Notes under the pieces: model-generated
Database searches by the model: none
Told to the model about the DNA's origin: nothing
The model's input: the letters and a program-made list of their open reading frames with translations, nothing else
Shown here: one piece after another, positions 1 through 10,318 of the stretch
How positions within the stretch are numbered: position 1 is the stretch's first letter
Layout of the letters: each line of letters starts with the position of its first letter
Made by a program: the position numbers and the translations under genes
DNA from: VXYL01 sp965243175
GTDB lineage: Bacteria; Pseudomonadota; Gammaproteobacteria; Pseudomonadales; Azotimanducaceae
Direction of reading: 5' to 3'
Length of the DNA stretch: 64,000 nt
NCBI GenBank assembly: GCA_965243175.1
Contig: OZ251532.1
Location: 1,116,001-1,180,000 of the forward strand

Positions 1-1
1 G

Positions 2-441
2 GTGGAACAGGCTAGGCGCGTCATGGCCAAGGCGAACGTCCCGTTGCCTGTGGACGTGATGACTGCGCCGGGCGGGAAATTCGCCGCCGATCAACCAGCG
101 CGCTTGCGGCTGCGTGGTGAAGTTCCCCAGAACGAGTTGATTCTGGACGTGGGCCCGGAGACGTTGCGCCGTTGGCGAGACGTCATCGACGGTGCCGGAA
201 CGATCATCTGGAACGGGCCGCTCGGGGTGTTCGAGAGGGATCAGTTCGGCGAAGGCACACGGCTGCTCGCCGAGGCGGTGGCTGGCTCTGCCGCCTATTC
301 AATCGCTGGCGGGGGGGAGACGCTCGCCGCTATCGACAAGTACGGTGTGCGCGAGAGGATTTCCTATCTCTCCACCGGCGGCGGGGCGTTTCTGGCGCTC
401 TTGGAAGGCAAGCCGCTGCCCGCTGTGGAGGCGTTGCAGTC

Positions 442-445
<4 letters not shown>
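2..445 (+). CDS. pgk: Phosphoglycerate kinase, C-terminal part (cut by window edge)
   Basis: C-terminal 147 residues of phosphoglycerate kinase, which makes ATP from 1,3-bisphosphoglycerate in glycolysis. The visible part is the nucleotide-binding lobe: the WNGPLGVFE stretch, the GGGET loop and the terminal STGGGAFLALLEGKPLP segment are hallmarks of the family. The 5' part lies outside the window, so the true start is not visible. The stop overlaps the GTG start of the next gene (GTGA at 442-445), which suggests translational coupling. Identification is secure; only the extent is incomplete. Confidence 0.95.
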
Positions 446-1823
<1,378 letters not shown>

Positions 1824-1830
<7 letters not shown>

Positions 1831-1967
1831 CGGACTTGGGCCTCCCGATCAACACGGCGAAAGAGAAGGAAACCGCCGTCGGTATCGAAGGCGTCTTCCG
1901 AACGCTCGACGAGGTCGATGCGTTCGTCGACGCTTTGCGGCAGCAGGCAGACTCGGCACCGTCGTAG
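1824..1967 (+). CDS. Possible 47-residue hypothetical protein
   Basis: A short frame starting with GTG inside the last codons of the preceding oxidase and ending 42 bases before thrH. The predicted peptide has a protein-like amphipathic end (FRTLDEVDAFVDALRQQ). It could be a small coupled protein or the relic of a longer gene. I recognise no family and there is no ribosome binding site of note, so this is a weak call. Confidence 0.25.
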
Positions 1968-2009
1968 CCATTAGACTAGGCGCTGCTGTCCGAGACGGGA
2001 ATCTGGCGC

Positions 2010-2633
2010 TTGCACATTCTTTGCCTAGACCTCGAAGGCGTTCTGGTGCCGGAGATATGGCAGGCGGTGGCGGGGCGCACCGGCATCGAGGCGCTGCGCA
2101 AGACCACGCGGGATATTCCGGTCTACCGCGAGCTGATGGCGATGCGGCTGCGCGTGCTCGCCGAGCACGACCTTCGCTTGAGCGCCATCGAGGCCGTGAT
2201 CGCGGAGTTGCGGCCCTTGCCGGGCGCCTTGGACTTCCTCGCGTGGGCGCGTGGGCGTTTCCAGGTGGCCGTGCTCTCGGACACGTTCTACGACTTCGCG
2301 CAGCCGTTGATGGCGCAACTCGGCCATCCGCTGCTGCTGTGCCATCGGCTGCAGGTGGAAGAAGACCGCATCGTCGGTTGCCAGCTGCGGCAGGACGATC
2401 CGAAGCGCCATGCGGTGCGGGCGTTCCAAGCGCTGAACTTCCGCGTGCTGGCCGCTGGCGATTCGTTCAACGACACCTCCATGCTCGAAGAAGCAGACGG
2501 CGGCGTCTTCTTCGACGCGCCAGCCAGCGTTCGGGCGCAGTTCCCCGACTTCCAGGCCGTGGACACCTACGATGCGCTGGCCACGGTGCTCGAGAGTCTC
2601 GCCACCACCCTCGACACGACGGAGACCCCATGA
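2010..2633 (+). CDS. thrH: ThrH-type phosphoserine phosphatase / homoserine phosphotransferase (HAD superfamily)
   Basis: 207-residue HAD-superfamily enzyme closely resembling Pseudomonas ThrH, which dephosphorylates phosphoserine and can transfer the phosphate to homoserine. The nucleophile motif is DLEGVLVPEIW at residues 7-17 (first Asp is the nucleophile, although the usual second Asp is Glu, as in ThrH). Motif II is LSDTFYDF, the lysine motif is DPKR, and motif III is GDSFNDTSML. A TTG start is inferred because the family N-terminus begins right there. The stop overlaps the prpB start (ATGA at 2630-2633), so it is co-translated with the methylcitrate genes, an uncommon partnership. Confidence 0.9.
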   Translation: MHILCLDLEGVLVPEIWQAVAGRTGIEALRKTTRDIPVYRELMAMRLRVLAEHDLRLSAIEAVIAELRPLPGALDFLAWARGRFQVAVLSDTFYDFAQPLMAQLGHPLLLCHRLQVEEDRIVGCQLRQDDPKRHAVRAFQALNFRVLAAGDSFNDTSMLEEADGGVFFDAPASVRAQFPDFQAVDTYDALATVLESLATTLDTTETP

Positions 2634-3511
2634 CGACGACCCCAGGCCAACGTTTTCGAGACGCGGTGGCGGAAGAGAAGCCCCTGCAAGTGGTCGGCGC
2701 GATCAACGCCTATGCCGCGCTCATGGCCGAGCAGACGGGCTACCGCGCGCTCTATCTGAGCGGTGGCGGCGTGGCCAATGCTTCCTACGCGCTGCCGGAT
2801 CTCGGCATGACTTCGCTGAACGACGTGCTTGCCGACGTGCGGCGCATCACCGCAGCCACCGAACTGCCGCTTCTGGTGGACATCGACACCGGCTGGGGCG
2901 GCGCCTTCAACATCGCCCGCAGCATCCGCGAGATGATCCGCGCGGGCGCCGCTGCCGTTCACATCGAAGACCAGGTGGCGGCGAAGCGCTGCGGGCATCG
3001 GCCGAACAAGGCCATCGTCTCCGCGAGCGAGATGTGCGACCGCATCAAGGCGGCGGTGGATGCGAAGACGGACGCCGCGTTCGTGGTGATGGCCCGCACC
3101 GATGCGCTGGCGGTGGAGGGGCTGGACGCCATGCTGGAGCGCGTGGCGCAGTTCGAGGCGGCTGGCGCGGACGCGATCTTCGCCGAGGCCATGACGGACC
3201 TCGACATGTACGCCCGCGTGGTGGACGCGGTGGACGTGCCGGTGCTCGCCAACATCACCGAGTTCGGCCAGACGCCGCTCTATTCCATCGACGATCTGCG
3301 GCGGGTTGGTGTTAGCATCGCGCTGTATCCGCTCTCGGCGTTCCGCGCCATGAGCCTCGCGGCGCTGAACGTCTACCGCACGATTCGCGGCGAAGGCTCG
3401 CAGGCCGGCGCCGTGGCGACGATGCAGACCCGCGACGAGCTCTACGAGTTCCTCGGCTATCGGGACTACGAGGACAAGCTGGATCGGCTGTTCGCGGAAT
3501 CGGGCGAATGA
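2630..3511 (+). CDS. prpB: 2-methylisocitrate lyase
   Basis: 293-residue lyase of the isocitrate lyase/PEP mutase superfamily that splits 2-methylisocitrate to pyruvate and succinate, the last step of the 2-methylcitrate cycle for propionyl-CoA. The sequence shows the YLSGGGVANA start of the barrel, the metal-binding DIDTGWGG, and the active-site AKRCGHRPNK loop (KKCGHR in most relatives). The ATG overlaps the thrH stop. prpC and prpD follow on the same strand, giving thrH-prpB-prpC-prpD. Length is normal for PrpB. Confidence 0.95.
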   Translation: MTTTPGQRFRDAVAEEKPLQVVGAINAYAALMAEQTGYRALYLSGGGVANASYALPDLGMTSLNDVLADVRRITAATELPLLVDIDTGWGGAFNIARSIREMIRAGAAAVHIEDQVAAKRCGHRPNKAIVSASEMCDRIKAAVDAKTDAAFVVMARTDALAVEGLDAMLERVAQFEAAGADAIFAEAMTDLDMYARVVDAVDVPVLANITEFGQTPLYSIDDLRRVGVSIALYPLSAFRAMSLAALNVYRTIRGEGSQAGAVATMQTRDELYEFLGYRDYEDKLDRLFAESGE

Positions 3512-3588
3512 GCGGTCGGTTCGGGCGTTGCGGGGCCGCATCGAACCGAGCTTAGAAGCTCCCAAGCGACGGAGGTGGCAAGAACGAC

Positions 3589-4716
3589 ATGGTGGACAAG
3601 AAACTCGGCGGCGCCGGCTTGCGCGGACAAAGCGCGGGCGAGACCGCGCTCTGCACGGTGGGCAAGACCGGCACCGGCCTGACCTACCGCGGCTACGACA
3701 TCACGGACCTCGCCGGCGGCGCATCGTTCGAGGAAGTGGCGCACTTGATCTTCCACGGCGAACTTCCGAACGCGGAAACGCTCGCCGCCTACCGCGCCAA
3801 GCTCAAGACGCTGCGTGGCCTGCCGCAGCCGCTGCTGGACGTGCTGGAGCGGATTCCGGCTTCCGCGCATCCGATGGACGTCATGCGCACCGGCTGTTCG
3901 ATGCTCGGCAATCTTGAACCGGAGGGGGATTTCGAGAACCAGCAGGCGGTGGCGGATCGGCTGCTCGGCGCCCTGCCCTCCATCGTCAACTACTGGTACC
4001 GCTACAGCCACGAAGGCGTGCGAGCGGAGCTTGAGACGGACGAAGACTCCATCGCCGGGCACTTCCTCGCCACCTTGAAGGGAACGCCGCCGAGCGAGCT
4101 GTTCCGGCGGGTGATGGACGTGTCGCTGATTCTCTACGCCGAGCACGAGTTCAACGCTTCCACCTTCACGGCGCGGGTCTGCGCTTCCACCCTTTCGGAC
4201 ATGCACTCCTGCGTCACCGGCGCCATCGGCTCCTTGCGCGGGCCCTTGCACGGCGGCGCGAACGAGGCGGCGATGGCGCTGATCGAGCAGTTCGACGCGC
4301 CGGAAGAAGCCGCTTCCGCGGTGCGCGGGATGTTGACGCGCAAGGAAGTCATCATGGGCTTCGGCCACGCCATCTACCGCAAGTCCGACCCGCGCAACAC
4401 CATCATCAAGGAGTGGGCGCAGCGCCTCGCCGAGGAAACAGGCGACGAGAAGCGCCTCTATCCCATCTCCTGCGCCGTCGAGAAGACGATGTGGGACGAG
4501 AAGGAGCTGTTCGCCAACGCGGACTTCTTCCACGCCTGCACCTACCACTTCATGGACATTCCCACCAAGCTGTTCACGCCGATCTTCGTCTGCTCGCGGG
4601 CATCCGGCTGGACGGCGCACGTGATGGAACAACGCAGCAACAACCGCATCATCCGCCCAAGCGCGGACTACATCGGCGAAGAGCCGCGCACCTTCACGCC
4701 GCTCGCGGAACGCTGA
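3589..4716 (+). CDS. prpC: 2-methylcitrate synthase
   Basis: 375-residue citrate-synthase family protein that condenses propionyl-CoA with oxaloacetate to 2-methylcitrate. Typical features are TYRGYDITDLA near the N-terminus, the LHGGANEAAM histidine loop and GFGHAIYRKSDPR with the second catalytic histidine. The short length (375 rather than about 430 residues) and the prpB/prpD neighbours favour PrpC over GltA. A GGAGG ribosome binding site lies about a dozen bases before the ATG. There is a 77-base gap after prpB with no evident terminator. Confidence 0.95.
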   Translation: MVDKKLGGAGLRGQSAGETALCTVGKTGTGLTYRGYDITDLAGGASFEEVAHLIFHGELPNAETLAAYRAKLKTLRGLPQPLLDVLERIPASAHPMDVMRTGCSMLGNLEPEGDFENQQAVADRLLGALPSIVNYWYRYSHEGVRAELETDEDSIAGHFLATLKGTPPSELFRRVMDVSLILYAEHEFNASTFTARVCASTLSDMHSCVTGAIGSLRGPLHGGANEAAMALIEQFDAPEEAASAVRGMLTRKEVIMGFGHAIYRKSDPRNTIIKEWAQRLAEETGDEKRLYPISCAVEKTMWDEKELFANADFFHACTYHFMDIPTKLFTPIFVCSRASGWTAHVMEQRSNNRIIRPSADYIGEEPRTFTPLAER

Positions 4717-4756
4717 AGCGCTTGTCTCCGGTGAAGGTGTTGAACGAAGGAAGGCC

Positions 4757-6202
4757 GTGAGCGCAAACGTAGAAACCAATGTTCGCCCCGATGCGGACCA
4801 GGAACTGGTGGCCATCGCGGACTACGTGGCGGATTACGAGGTGGCGAGTGCGGAAGCGTTGGACACCGCGCGCCACTGCCTCATGGACACGCTCGGCTGC
4901 GGCTTCCTGGCGCTGCGCTTCCCGGAGTGCGCGAAGCATCTGGGGCCGATCGTGCCGGGCACCACGGTGCCGAACGGCGCCCGCGTGCCGGGCACCCAGT
5001 TCCAACTCGACCCGGTGAAGGCCGCCTGGGACATCGGCTGCATCATCCGCTGGCTGGACTTCAACGACACGTGGCTGGCCGCGGAGTGGGGGCATCCGTC
5101 GGACAACCTAGGCGGCATCCTCGCCAGCGCCGACTATCTGAGCCGCTGCGCCGTGGCAGCGGGAAAACCGCCCCTCGTCATGCGCGACGTGCTCGCGGCG
5201 ATGGTGAAGGCGCACGAGATCCAAGGCTGCCTCGCGTTGGAAAACAGCTTCAACCGCATCGGCATCGACCACGTGCTCTTGGTGCGCGTGGCCACCGCAG
5301 CCGTGGCGATGCGGCTCTTCGGCGGCAGCCGCGAGCAGATCGTCGATGTGCTCTCCCATGCGTTCATCGACGGCAGTGCGCTGCGCACCTACCGCCACGC
5401 GCCCAACGCCGGCCCGCGCAAGTCCTGGGCGGCGGGGGACGCCACGAGCCGCGCGGTGCGCTTGGCGCTCCTGGTGTTGAAGGGCGAAATCGGCTACCCG
5501 AGCGCCCTCACCGCGCCAACGTGGGGGTTCTACGACGCCACGTTCAAGGGCGAGCGGTTCAAGTTCCAGCGACCCTACGGCAGCTACGTGATGGAGAACG
5601 TGCTGTTCAAGATTTCCTTCCCGGCGGAGTTCCACGCCCAGACCGCAGTGGAAGCAGCGGTGCGCCTGCATCCCCAAGTGGCGCCTCGCCTCGACGACAT
5701 CGAACGCATCGCGTTGACCACCCACGAATCCGCCATCCGCATCATCAGCAAGGAAGGCGTCCTCAACAACCCAGCGGACCGCGACCACTGCCTGCAATAC
5801 ATGACCGCAATCGGCCTGCTGAAGGGCGACCTAGTGGCCGACGACTACGAGGATTCGGCAGCCGCGGACCCGCGCATCGACCAGCTGCGCGAACGCATGG
5901 CGGTGCAGGAAGACGAACGCTACAGCCGCGAATACCACGAACCGGAGAAACGCAGCATCGCCAACGCCGTGCAGGTGTTCTTCAAAGACGGCAGCTCCAC
6001 GGAGAAGGTAGCCGTGGAGTACCCCATCGGCCACCGCAGGCGCCGCGCAGAGGGCATTCCGCTGCTGATCGCCAAGTTTGAGGCCAATCTGGGGACACGT
6101 TTTCCGGCCGGGCAGGCTGGGCGGATTCTAGAACTGTGCCAGGACGGCGAAGCGCTGGGGGCAACGCCCGTGTGCGAATTCATGGACTTGCTGGCGGTCT
6201 GA
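4757..6202 (+). CDS. prpD: 2-methylcitrate dehydratase
   Basis: 481-residue MmgE/PrpD-family dehydratase converting 2-methylcitrate to 2-methyl-cis-aconitate. Conserved blocks include RHCLMDTLGCG, the WLDFNDTWLAAEWGHPSDN region, RKSWAAGDATSRAV and the KISFPAEFHAQTAVEAA stretch. The GTG start at 4757 follows the AAGGAAGG ribosome binding site and sits 40 bases after prpC. It completes the prpBCD set. No acnD/prpF pair is visible, so hydration back to 2-methylisocitrate would rely on a housekeeping aconitase elsewhere. Confidence 0.95.
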   Translation: MSANVETNVRPDADQELVAIADYVADYEVASAEALDTARHCLMDTLGCGFLALRFPECAKHLGPIVPGTTVPNGARVPGTQFQLDPVKAAWDIGCIIRWLDFNDTWLAAEWGHPSDNLGGILASADYLSRCAVAAGKPPLVMRDVLAAMVKAHEIQGCLALENSFNRIGIDHVLLVRVATAAVAMRLFGGSREQIVDVLSHAFIDGSALRTYRHAPNAGPRKSWAAGDATSRAVRLALLVLKGEIGYPSALTAPTWGFYDATFKGERFKFQRPYGSYVMENVLFKISFPAEFHAQTAVEAAVRLHPQVAPRLDDIERIALTTHESAIRIISKEGVLNNPADRDHCLQYMTAIGLLKGDLVADDYEDSAAADPRIDQLRERMAVQEDERYSREYHEPEKRSIANAVQVFFKDGSSTEKVAVEYPIGHRRRRAEGIPLLIAKFEANLGTRFPAGQAGRILELCQDGEALGATPVCEFMDLLAV

Positions 6203-6330
6203 ACCACGCCGGCACCGTCAAGGTGGCGTATCCGTCCTTGGACGGGTGGCGTTTACCAGATCTTGCCTGCCGAACCCCGTTCGCTTTGCGACGCCCAACC
6301 ACCCGGTCCGCAACGTCGCAGGAGGCGATT

Positions 6331-6678
6331 CTAGGCGTCGCCGGCTCCTTCCTTGGCCTGCGCCGCGGCGTCCTTGACGAGGGGTTCGAGTTCGCCGGAC
6401 TGGTACATCTCCGTCACGATGTCGCAGCCGCCGACGAGTTCGCCGTCCACGTAGAGCTGGGGGAAGGTGGGCCAGTTGGCGTAGCCCGGCAGGGTGGCGC
6501 GGATGTCCGGGTTGGCGAGGATGTCCACGTAGGCGAAGCGTTCGCCGCACGCCATCAGGCATTGCACGGTCTGCGCGGAGAAGCCGCACTGGGGCGCTTG
6601 GGGCGAACCCTTCATGTAGAGGAGAATGGGGTTGTCCGCGATCTGCTGTTGAATCGTGCTCAGCGTGGCGTCGGTCAT
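6331..6678 (-). CDS. grxD: Monothiol glutaredoxin (Grx4/GrxD type)
   Basis: 115-residue monothiol glutaredoxin of the CGFS class, which binds and transfers [2Fe-2S] clusters rather than reducing disulfides. The KGSPQAPQCGFS motif carries the single active cysteine. The later WPTFPQLYVDGELVGGCDI block is the glutathione-binding part. The ATG at 6678 is chosen because MTDATLSTIQQQI matches the family N-terminus; an upstream in-frame ATG at 6756 would add 26 unlikely residues. It faces away from the next gene across a 109-base gap. Confidence 0.93.
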   Translation of the reverse strand: MTDATLSTIQQQIADNPILLYMKGSPQAPQCGFSAQTVQCLMACGERFAYVDILANPDIRATLPGYANWPTFPQLYVDGELVGGCDIVTEMYQSGELEPLVKDAAAQAKEGAGDA

Positions 6679-6787
6679 GGCGGCCTCGGTGGTTGGGCGT
6701 TTGGGCGCAGTGTAGCAGGGTGTACGCCCTTGTGGGTTAGGATTCGGGCCTCCCACTCAGCCATGCGGCGCAGCGTGTCCGCGCGTC

Positions 6788-7990
6788 GTGCCGACGGAGG
6801 GAAGCGGCATTTCCAAGGCTCGACACATCTCCCCCGCTCCCGCCCGGTTCGCGGGCGAACCGCCGATAGACCGTCGCGGCACGTCGGCGGAGAAGTGGGA
6901 GCGCTACGCCGGGCGCGACGTGCTGCCGTTCTGGGTCGCGGACATGGACTTGCCGATCGCGCCGTTCGTGATCGACGCGGTCCGCGAACGCCTGCAGCAT
7001 CCGATCCTCGGCTACACCGCCACGCCGCCCACGGCGGTGGAGGCGTTCGTCGCCTGGCTTGCGCGGCGCTACGACTGGATCGTGCGCGAAGAGTGGCTGG
7101 TGTGGGTCACCGGCGTGGTGCCGGCGTTCAACCTCGCGGCGAAGGTGCTGGCGCGTCCGACTGCGAACTTGGTGATGCTGTCGCCCGCCTATCCGCCGTT
7201 CTTCGACGTGGCCATGCGAGCCGGTCTGCGGCGGGAGGTTTCGCCCTTGGTGCTGGGTGGCGATGGCCGCTGGGCGATGGACTTTGACGACCTGGCAGCC
7301 CGCATCTCGCGGCAGACGGCGATGGTGCTGTTCTGCAATCCGCACAATCCAACCGGGCGCGTCTACGAACGCGACGAACTCGACCGCCTCGCGGAACTGG
7401 TCGTCGCCAACGACACCACGCTCGTGAGCGACGAAATCCACTGCCCAATCGTGCTGGACGCCCACCGCCGCCACATCCCCATCGCCAGCCTGCACGACGA
7501 CATCGCCAAACGCTCGATCTCCCTCTTCGCCCCCACCAAGGCGTACAACTTCCCTGGCCTCGGCGGCGCCGTGGCGGTGATCCCCGACGACCACCTGCGG
7601 ACACGGTTCGCCGCCACCGTCAAGGGCATGGCGTCCAACGTCTCGCCCCTCGCCTACGCCGCCCTCACCGCCGCCTTCAACGACACCACCTGGCTCGACG
7701 ACCAGAACGCCTTCCTAGCCACGAACGGTGCCCACCTCGAACATGCCGTCGAGGACCTCGGCATCGTCAGCACCGCGCACGTGGAAGGCACCTACCTCGC
7801 TTGGCTGGACGTCACCGCACTCGGCCTCCCCGACCCGGCGGCGCACTTCGAGGCCAACGGCCTAGCCCTCTCGAACGGCGAGGACTTCGGAGCGAGCGGA
7901 TTCCTACGCTTCAACTTCGGCTGCCCGGCTTCGCTGCTCGAACAGGGTATCGAGCGGCTACGGGCCGCTGTGTTCGCCGCGGAGAGATGA
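6788..7990 (+). CDS. PatB/MalY-type PLP aminotransferase (probable cysteine-S-conjugate beta-lyase)
   Basis: About 400-residue fold-type I PLP enzyme. WVADMDLPIAP, GYTATPPTAVEAF, the FCNPHNPTGRVY motif, SDEIHCPIVL (PLP-binding Asp) and SLFAPTKAYNFPGL (Schiff-base lysine) are those of the MalY/PatB subgroup, which mostly act as cystathionine beta-lyases or C-S lyases. The GTG start at 6788 gives the full-length form, but the ribosome binding site is poor, so the first roughly 20 residues are uncertain. The gene is divergent from grxD and appears monocistronic. Confidence 0.85.
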   Translation: MPTEGSGISKARHISPAPARFAGEPPIDRRGTSAEKWERYAGRDVLPFWVADMDLPIAPFVIDAVRERLQHPILGYTATPPTAVEAFVAWLARRYDWIVREEWLVWVTGVVPAFNLAAKVLARPTANLVMLSPAYPPFFDVAMRAGLRREVSPLVLGGDGRWAMDFDDLAARISRQTAMVLFCNPHNPTGRVYERDELDRLAELVVANDTTLVSDEIHCPIVLDAHRRHIPIASLHDDIAKRSISLFAPTKAYNFPGLGGAVAVIPDDHLRTRFAATVKGMASNVSPLAYAALTAAFNDTTWLDDQNAFLATNGAHLEHAVEDLGIVSTAHVEGTYLAWLDVTALGLPDPAAHFEANGLALSNGEDFGASGFLRFNFGCPASLLEQGIERLRAAVFAAER

Positions 7991-8236
7991 CGTGCGCTGG
8001 AATCCCCGGCCAGCAAATGCTGACGCGCTAGGGCTCGCGCCCCCCGGGACCCCTTGGATGACAGCGTGCTTGTCGCGGGCCGCTTGGCCTTGAAGGGCGT
8101 GTTGCCGTGCGACTCCTCCGTCGGCGTGTTTGAGCGTTGATCCCGGCCGAACGAAAGTCGCACACCCCAACGCCGTTGCGCCCATGGGCGGAGGCCAGCT
8201 AACTTGCGTTCCACCGCCATACGTTGGAGACCTCTC
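7991..8236. other. Intergenic region before the S9 peptidase
   Basis: About 245 bases between the aminotransferase and the exported peptidase. It is GC-rich and I see no convincing gene, terminator or promoter hexamers in it. The TTGGAGACC just before 8237 may serve as ribosome binding site for the peptidase. Confidence 0.4.
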
Positions 8237-10207
8237 ATGAAGACGCGCTGCGCACTGCTGGTTGCCGCCATCGCCTCCTGTCTCGCGGTCGCGGCGCCCA
8301 CGCCGGAAGACTTCGCCAAGTCTGCGGAAGTGTTGAGAGCGCGAATCTCGCCCACGGGCAAGTACCTCGCGGTGCTGCGGATCCTGGACGACAAACGCGT
8401 GGTGGCGGTGTTGACCTATCCGGGGCTTGAGCTCAAGGGGGTGATGAGTTTCCCCGGCCGCAACCAGGTGCTGGGCTTCCAATGGGTGAGCGACGACCGG
8501 CTCATCGGTTCCGTCACCCGCGACTTCGGCCGTTACGAGTTCCTGGCGCCGTCCGGCGAGCTGTTCGGCATGGACGCGGATGGCGGGCGCAGCAAGCATC
8601 TGTTCGGCTATCGCGCCGGCGAGGACAAGCCGAGCGCCACGCGCGGCGCCGTCCAGCGCCGTGCCAGCGCCACCATCATCGACCCGCTGTGGGAAGACAA
8701 GAACAACGTGCTGATCCAGATGCGCGATTGGAACTGGACGGCGTCCTCGGCCGTCGAGGCGGCGAAGATGAACGTGTACACGGGCCGCCTGACGGGGCGG
8801 GTGCGGGCGCCGGCGCCGGATGCCTCGCTGGTGGCCGGCCAAGATGGCGACGTTCGATTCTCGTTCTCGACCGATGACGACTTCAACTCCGTCGTACACC
8901 TGCGCGATCCCGAGGAAGGCGACTGGCGCCTGCTGAGCAAGACGGCGCTCGGCGACGTGCCGGTTAGGCCCCTCGCCGCGGCGAAGGACGGGCGCATCTT
9001 CGTCAGCACGGCCCCCGACGATGGTCCGCTCGGCATCTATCTGCTGGCTCCGGCCAGCGGCGAGCGTACGGAGGTCTATCGCCATGCGGTGGTGGACGCG
9101 AGTCTGGTGCGGGATTACGAAGGCAATGCCTGGGGCGTTCGGATAGAGCCGGACTACCCGGCCATCGTCACCATCGACGCGGACAATCGAGAGGCCGCGC
9201 TGCTGACGCAACTGCGGCCCATGTTCGACGGCCGCTTCGTGTCCATCGCCAACACCACCCACGACGGTCGACTGGTGCTGGTGGGGGTGCTTGGCGACGA
9301 CCAAACGCCGGAGGTCTTTCTCTTCGACCGAACCACGCGGCAGATGCAGCGGCTCTTCGACGCGCTGCCTTGGATAGACGACGCCAGCCTCTCGGAGATG
9401 CGCCCGGTGCAGTTCAAGGCACGCGACGGCGTCACGCTTCGCGGCTACCTGACGATGCCGCTCGATCACGCCGGGCCCGCGCCCATGGTGCTGATGCCTC
9501 ACGGCGGGCCGCACGGCCCGCGCGACAGATGGGGCTACGACCCGTATGTGCAGGTGCTGGCCGTCAACGGCTACGCCGTGCTGCAGGTGAACTACCGCGG
9601 TTCCGGCGGCTACGGAACGCGCTTCGAGCGCATCGGCTATCGGCAGTGGGCCGGCGCCATGCAGGACGACCTGACGGACGCCACCCGCTGGGCCATCAAG
9701 ACGGGCGTCGCCGAAGCGGGCCGCGTCTGCATCCACGGCTGGAGCTACGGCGGCTACGCGGCCTTGATGAGCGTGGTGCGCGAGCCGGATCTCTACGCTT
9801 GTTCGGTGCCGGCCGCCGGCGTCTACGACCAGGACATCCAATACCGGAAGGCGGATTTCGCGCGCGCCACGCGATGGGGCAAGAAGTACATGGACCGGGT
9901 GATCGGTCCCACCGCCGAAGACCGACGCCTCGCTTCGCCCATCACCTACCTTGAGCGCTTGAGGACGCCGTTGTTCATCGTGCATGGCGAAGAGGACGCT
10001 CGCGTGCCGGTAGACCACGCTCGGGATCTCCAGAAGCGACTAAAGGCGGCTGGCATTCCGGCGCGATACATGGAAAAGGCGAACGAGGGGCACGGCTTCT
10101 ACAAGGCGGAGAACCGTGCAGACTTCTTCGAAGCGCTGTTGGCGTTCCTTGATGAACACATCGGTTCGCGCCGCGCGGAACCGGCGGCACAGGAGCAGGC
10201 GGGCTAG
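8237..10207 (+). CDS. Exported prolyl oligopeptidase-family (S9) peptidase
   Basis: 656-residue serine peptidase of family S9 (acylaminoacyl/dipeptidyl peptidase-like). It starts with a signal peptide (MKTRCALLVAAIASCLAVAA), so it acts in the periplasm. Residues 30-390 form the propeller-like domain. The C-terminal alpha/beta-hydrolase domain has the nucleophile in GWSYGGYAALMS (Ser503), Asp587 in GEEDARVP and His619 in EGHGF. The start at 8237 gives a proper signal sequence; an upstream ATG at 8204 would add 11 residues. Likely role is breakdown of oligopeptides, in line with the neighbouring TonB receptors. Confidence 0.9.
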   Translation: MKTRCALLVAAIASCLAVAAPTPEDFAKSAEVLRARISPTGKYLAVLRILDDKRVVAVLTYPGLELKGVMSFPGRNQVLGFQWVSDDRLIGSVTRDFGRYEFLAPSGELFGMDADGGRSKHLFGYRAGEDKPSATRGAVQRRASATIIDPLWEDKNNVLIQMRDWNWTASSAVEAAKMNVYTGRLTGRVRAPAPDASLVAGQDGDVRFSFSTDDDFNSVVHLRDPEEGDWRLLSKTALGDVPVRPLAAAKDGRIFVSTAPDDGPLGIYLLAPASGERTEVYRHAVVDASLVRDYEGNAWGVRIEPDYPAIVTIDADNREAALLTQLRPMFDGRFVSIANTTHDGRLVLVGVLGDDQTPEVFLFDRTTRQMQRLFDALPWIDDASLSEMRPVQFKARDGVTLRGYLTMPLDHAGPAPMVLMPHGGPHGPRDRWGYDPYVQVLAVNGYAVLQVNYRGSGGYGTRFERIGYRQWAGAMQDDLTDATRWAIKTGVAEAGRVCIHGWSYGGYAALMSVVREPDLYACSVPAAGVYDQDIQYRKADFARATRWGKKYMDRVIGPTAEDRRLASPITYLERLRTPLFIVHGEEDARVPVDHARDLQKRLKAAGIPARYMEKANEGHGFYKAENRADFFEALLAFLDEHIGSRRAEPAAQEQAG

Positions 10208-10274
10208 CGGACGCTTAGCGCATTAGCAGAGCTGGCGGGGATGCGTTTGGCCTAGGGCGACGAAAACGCAGGTG

Positions 10275-10304
10275 CGCTGCGCCCGAGTGGCCTCGGGCGC
10301 AGCG
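10275..10304. terminator. Hairpin between convergent genes
   Basis: A perfect 13-bp stem (10275-10287 paired with 10292-10304) with a TGGC loop. It sits between the converging peptidase and TonB-receptor genes. On the minus strand a short T-run (GCGTTTTCG) follows about ten bases further on. It probably works as a shared, possibly bidirectional terminator. Confidence 0.6.
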
Positions 10305-10318
10305 GCGGACGGTCGCCC

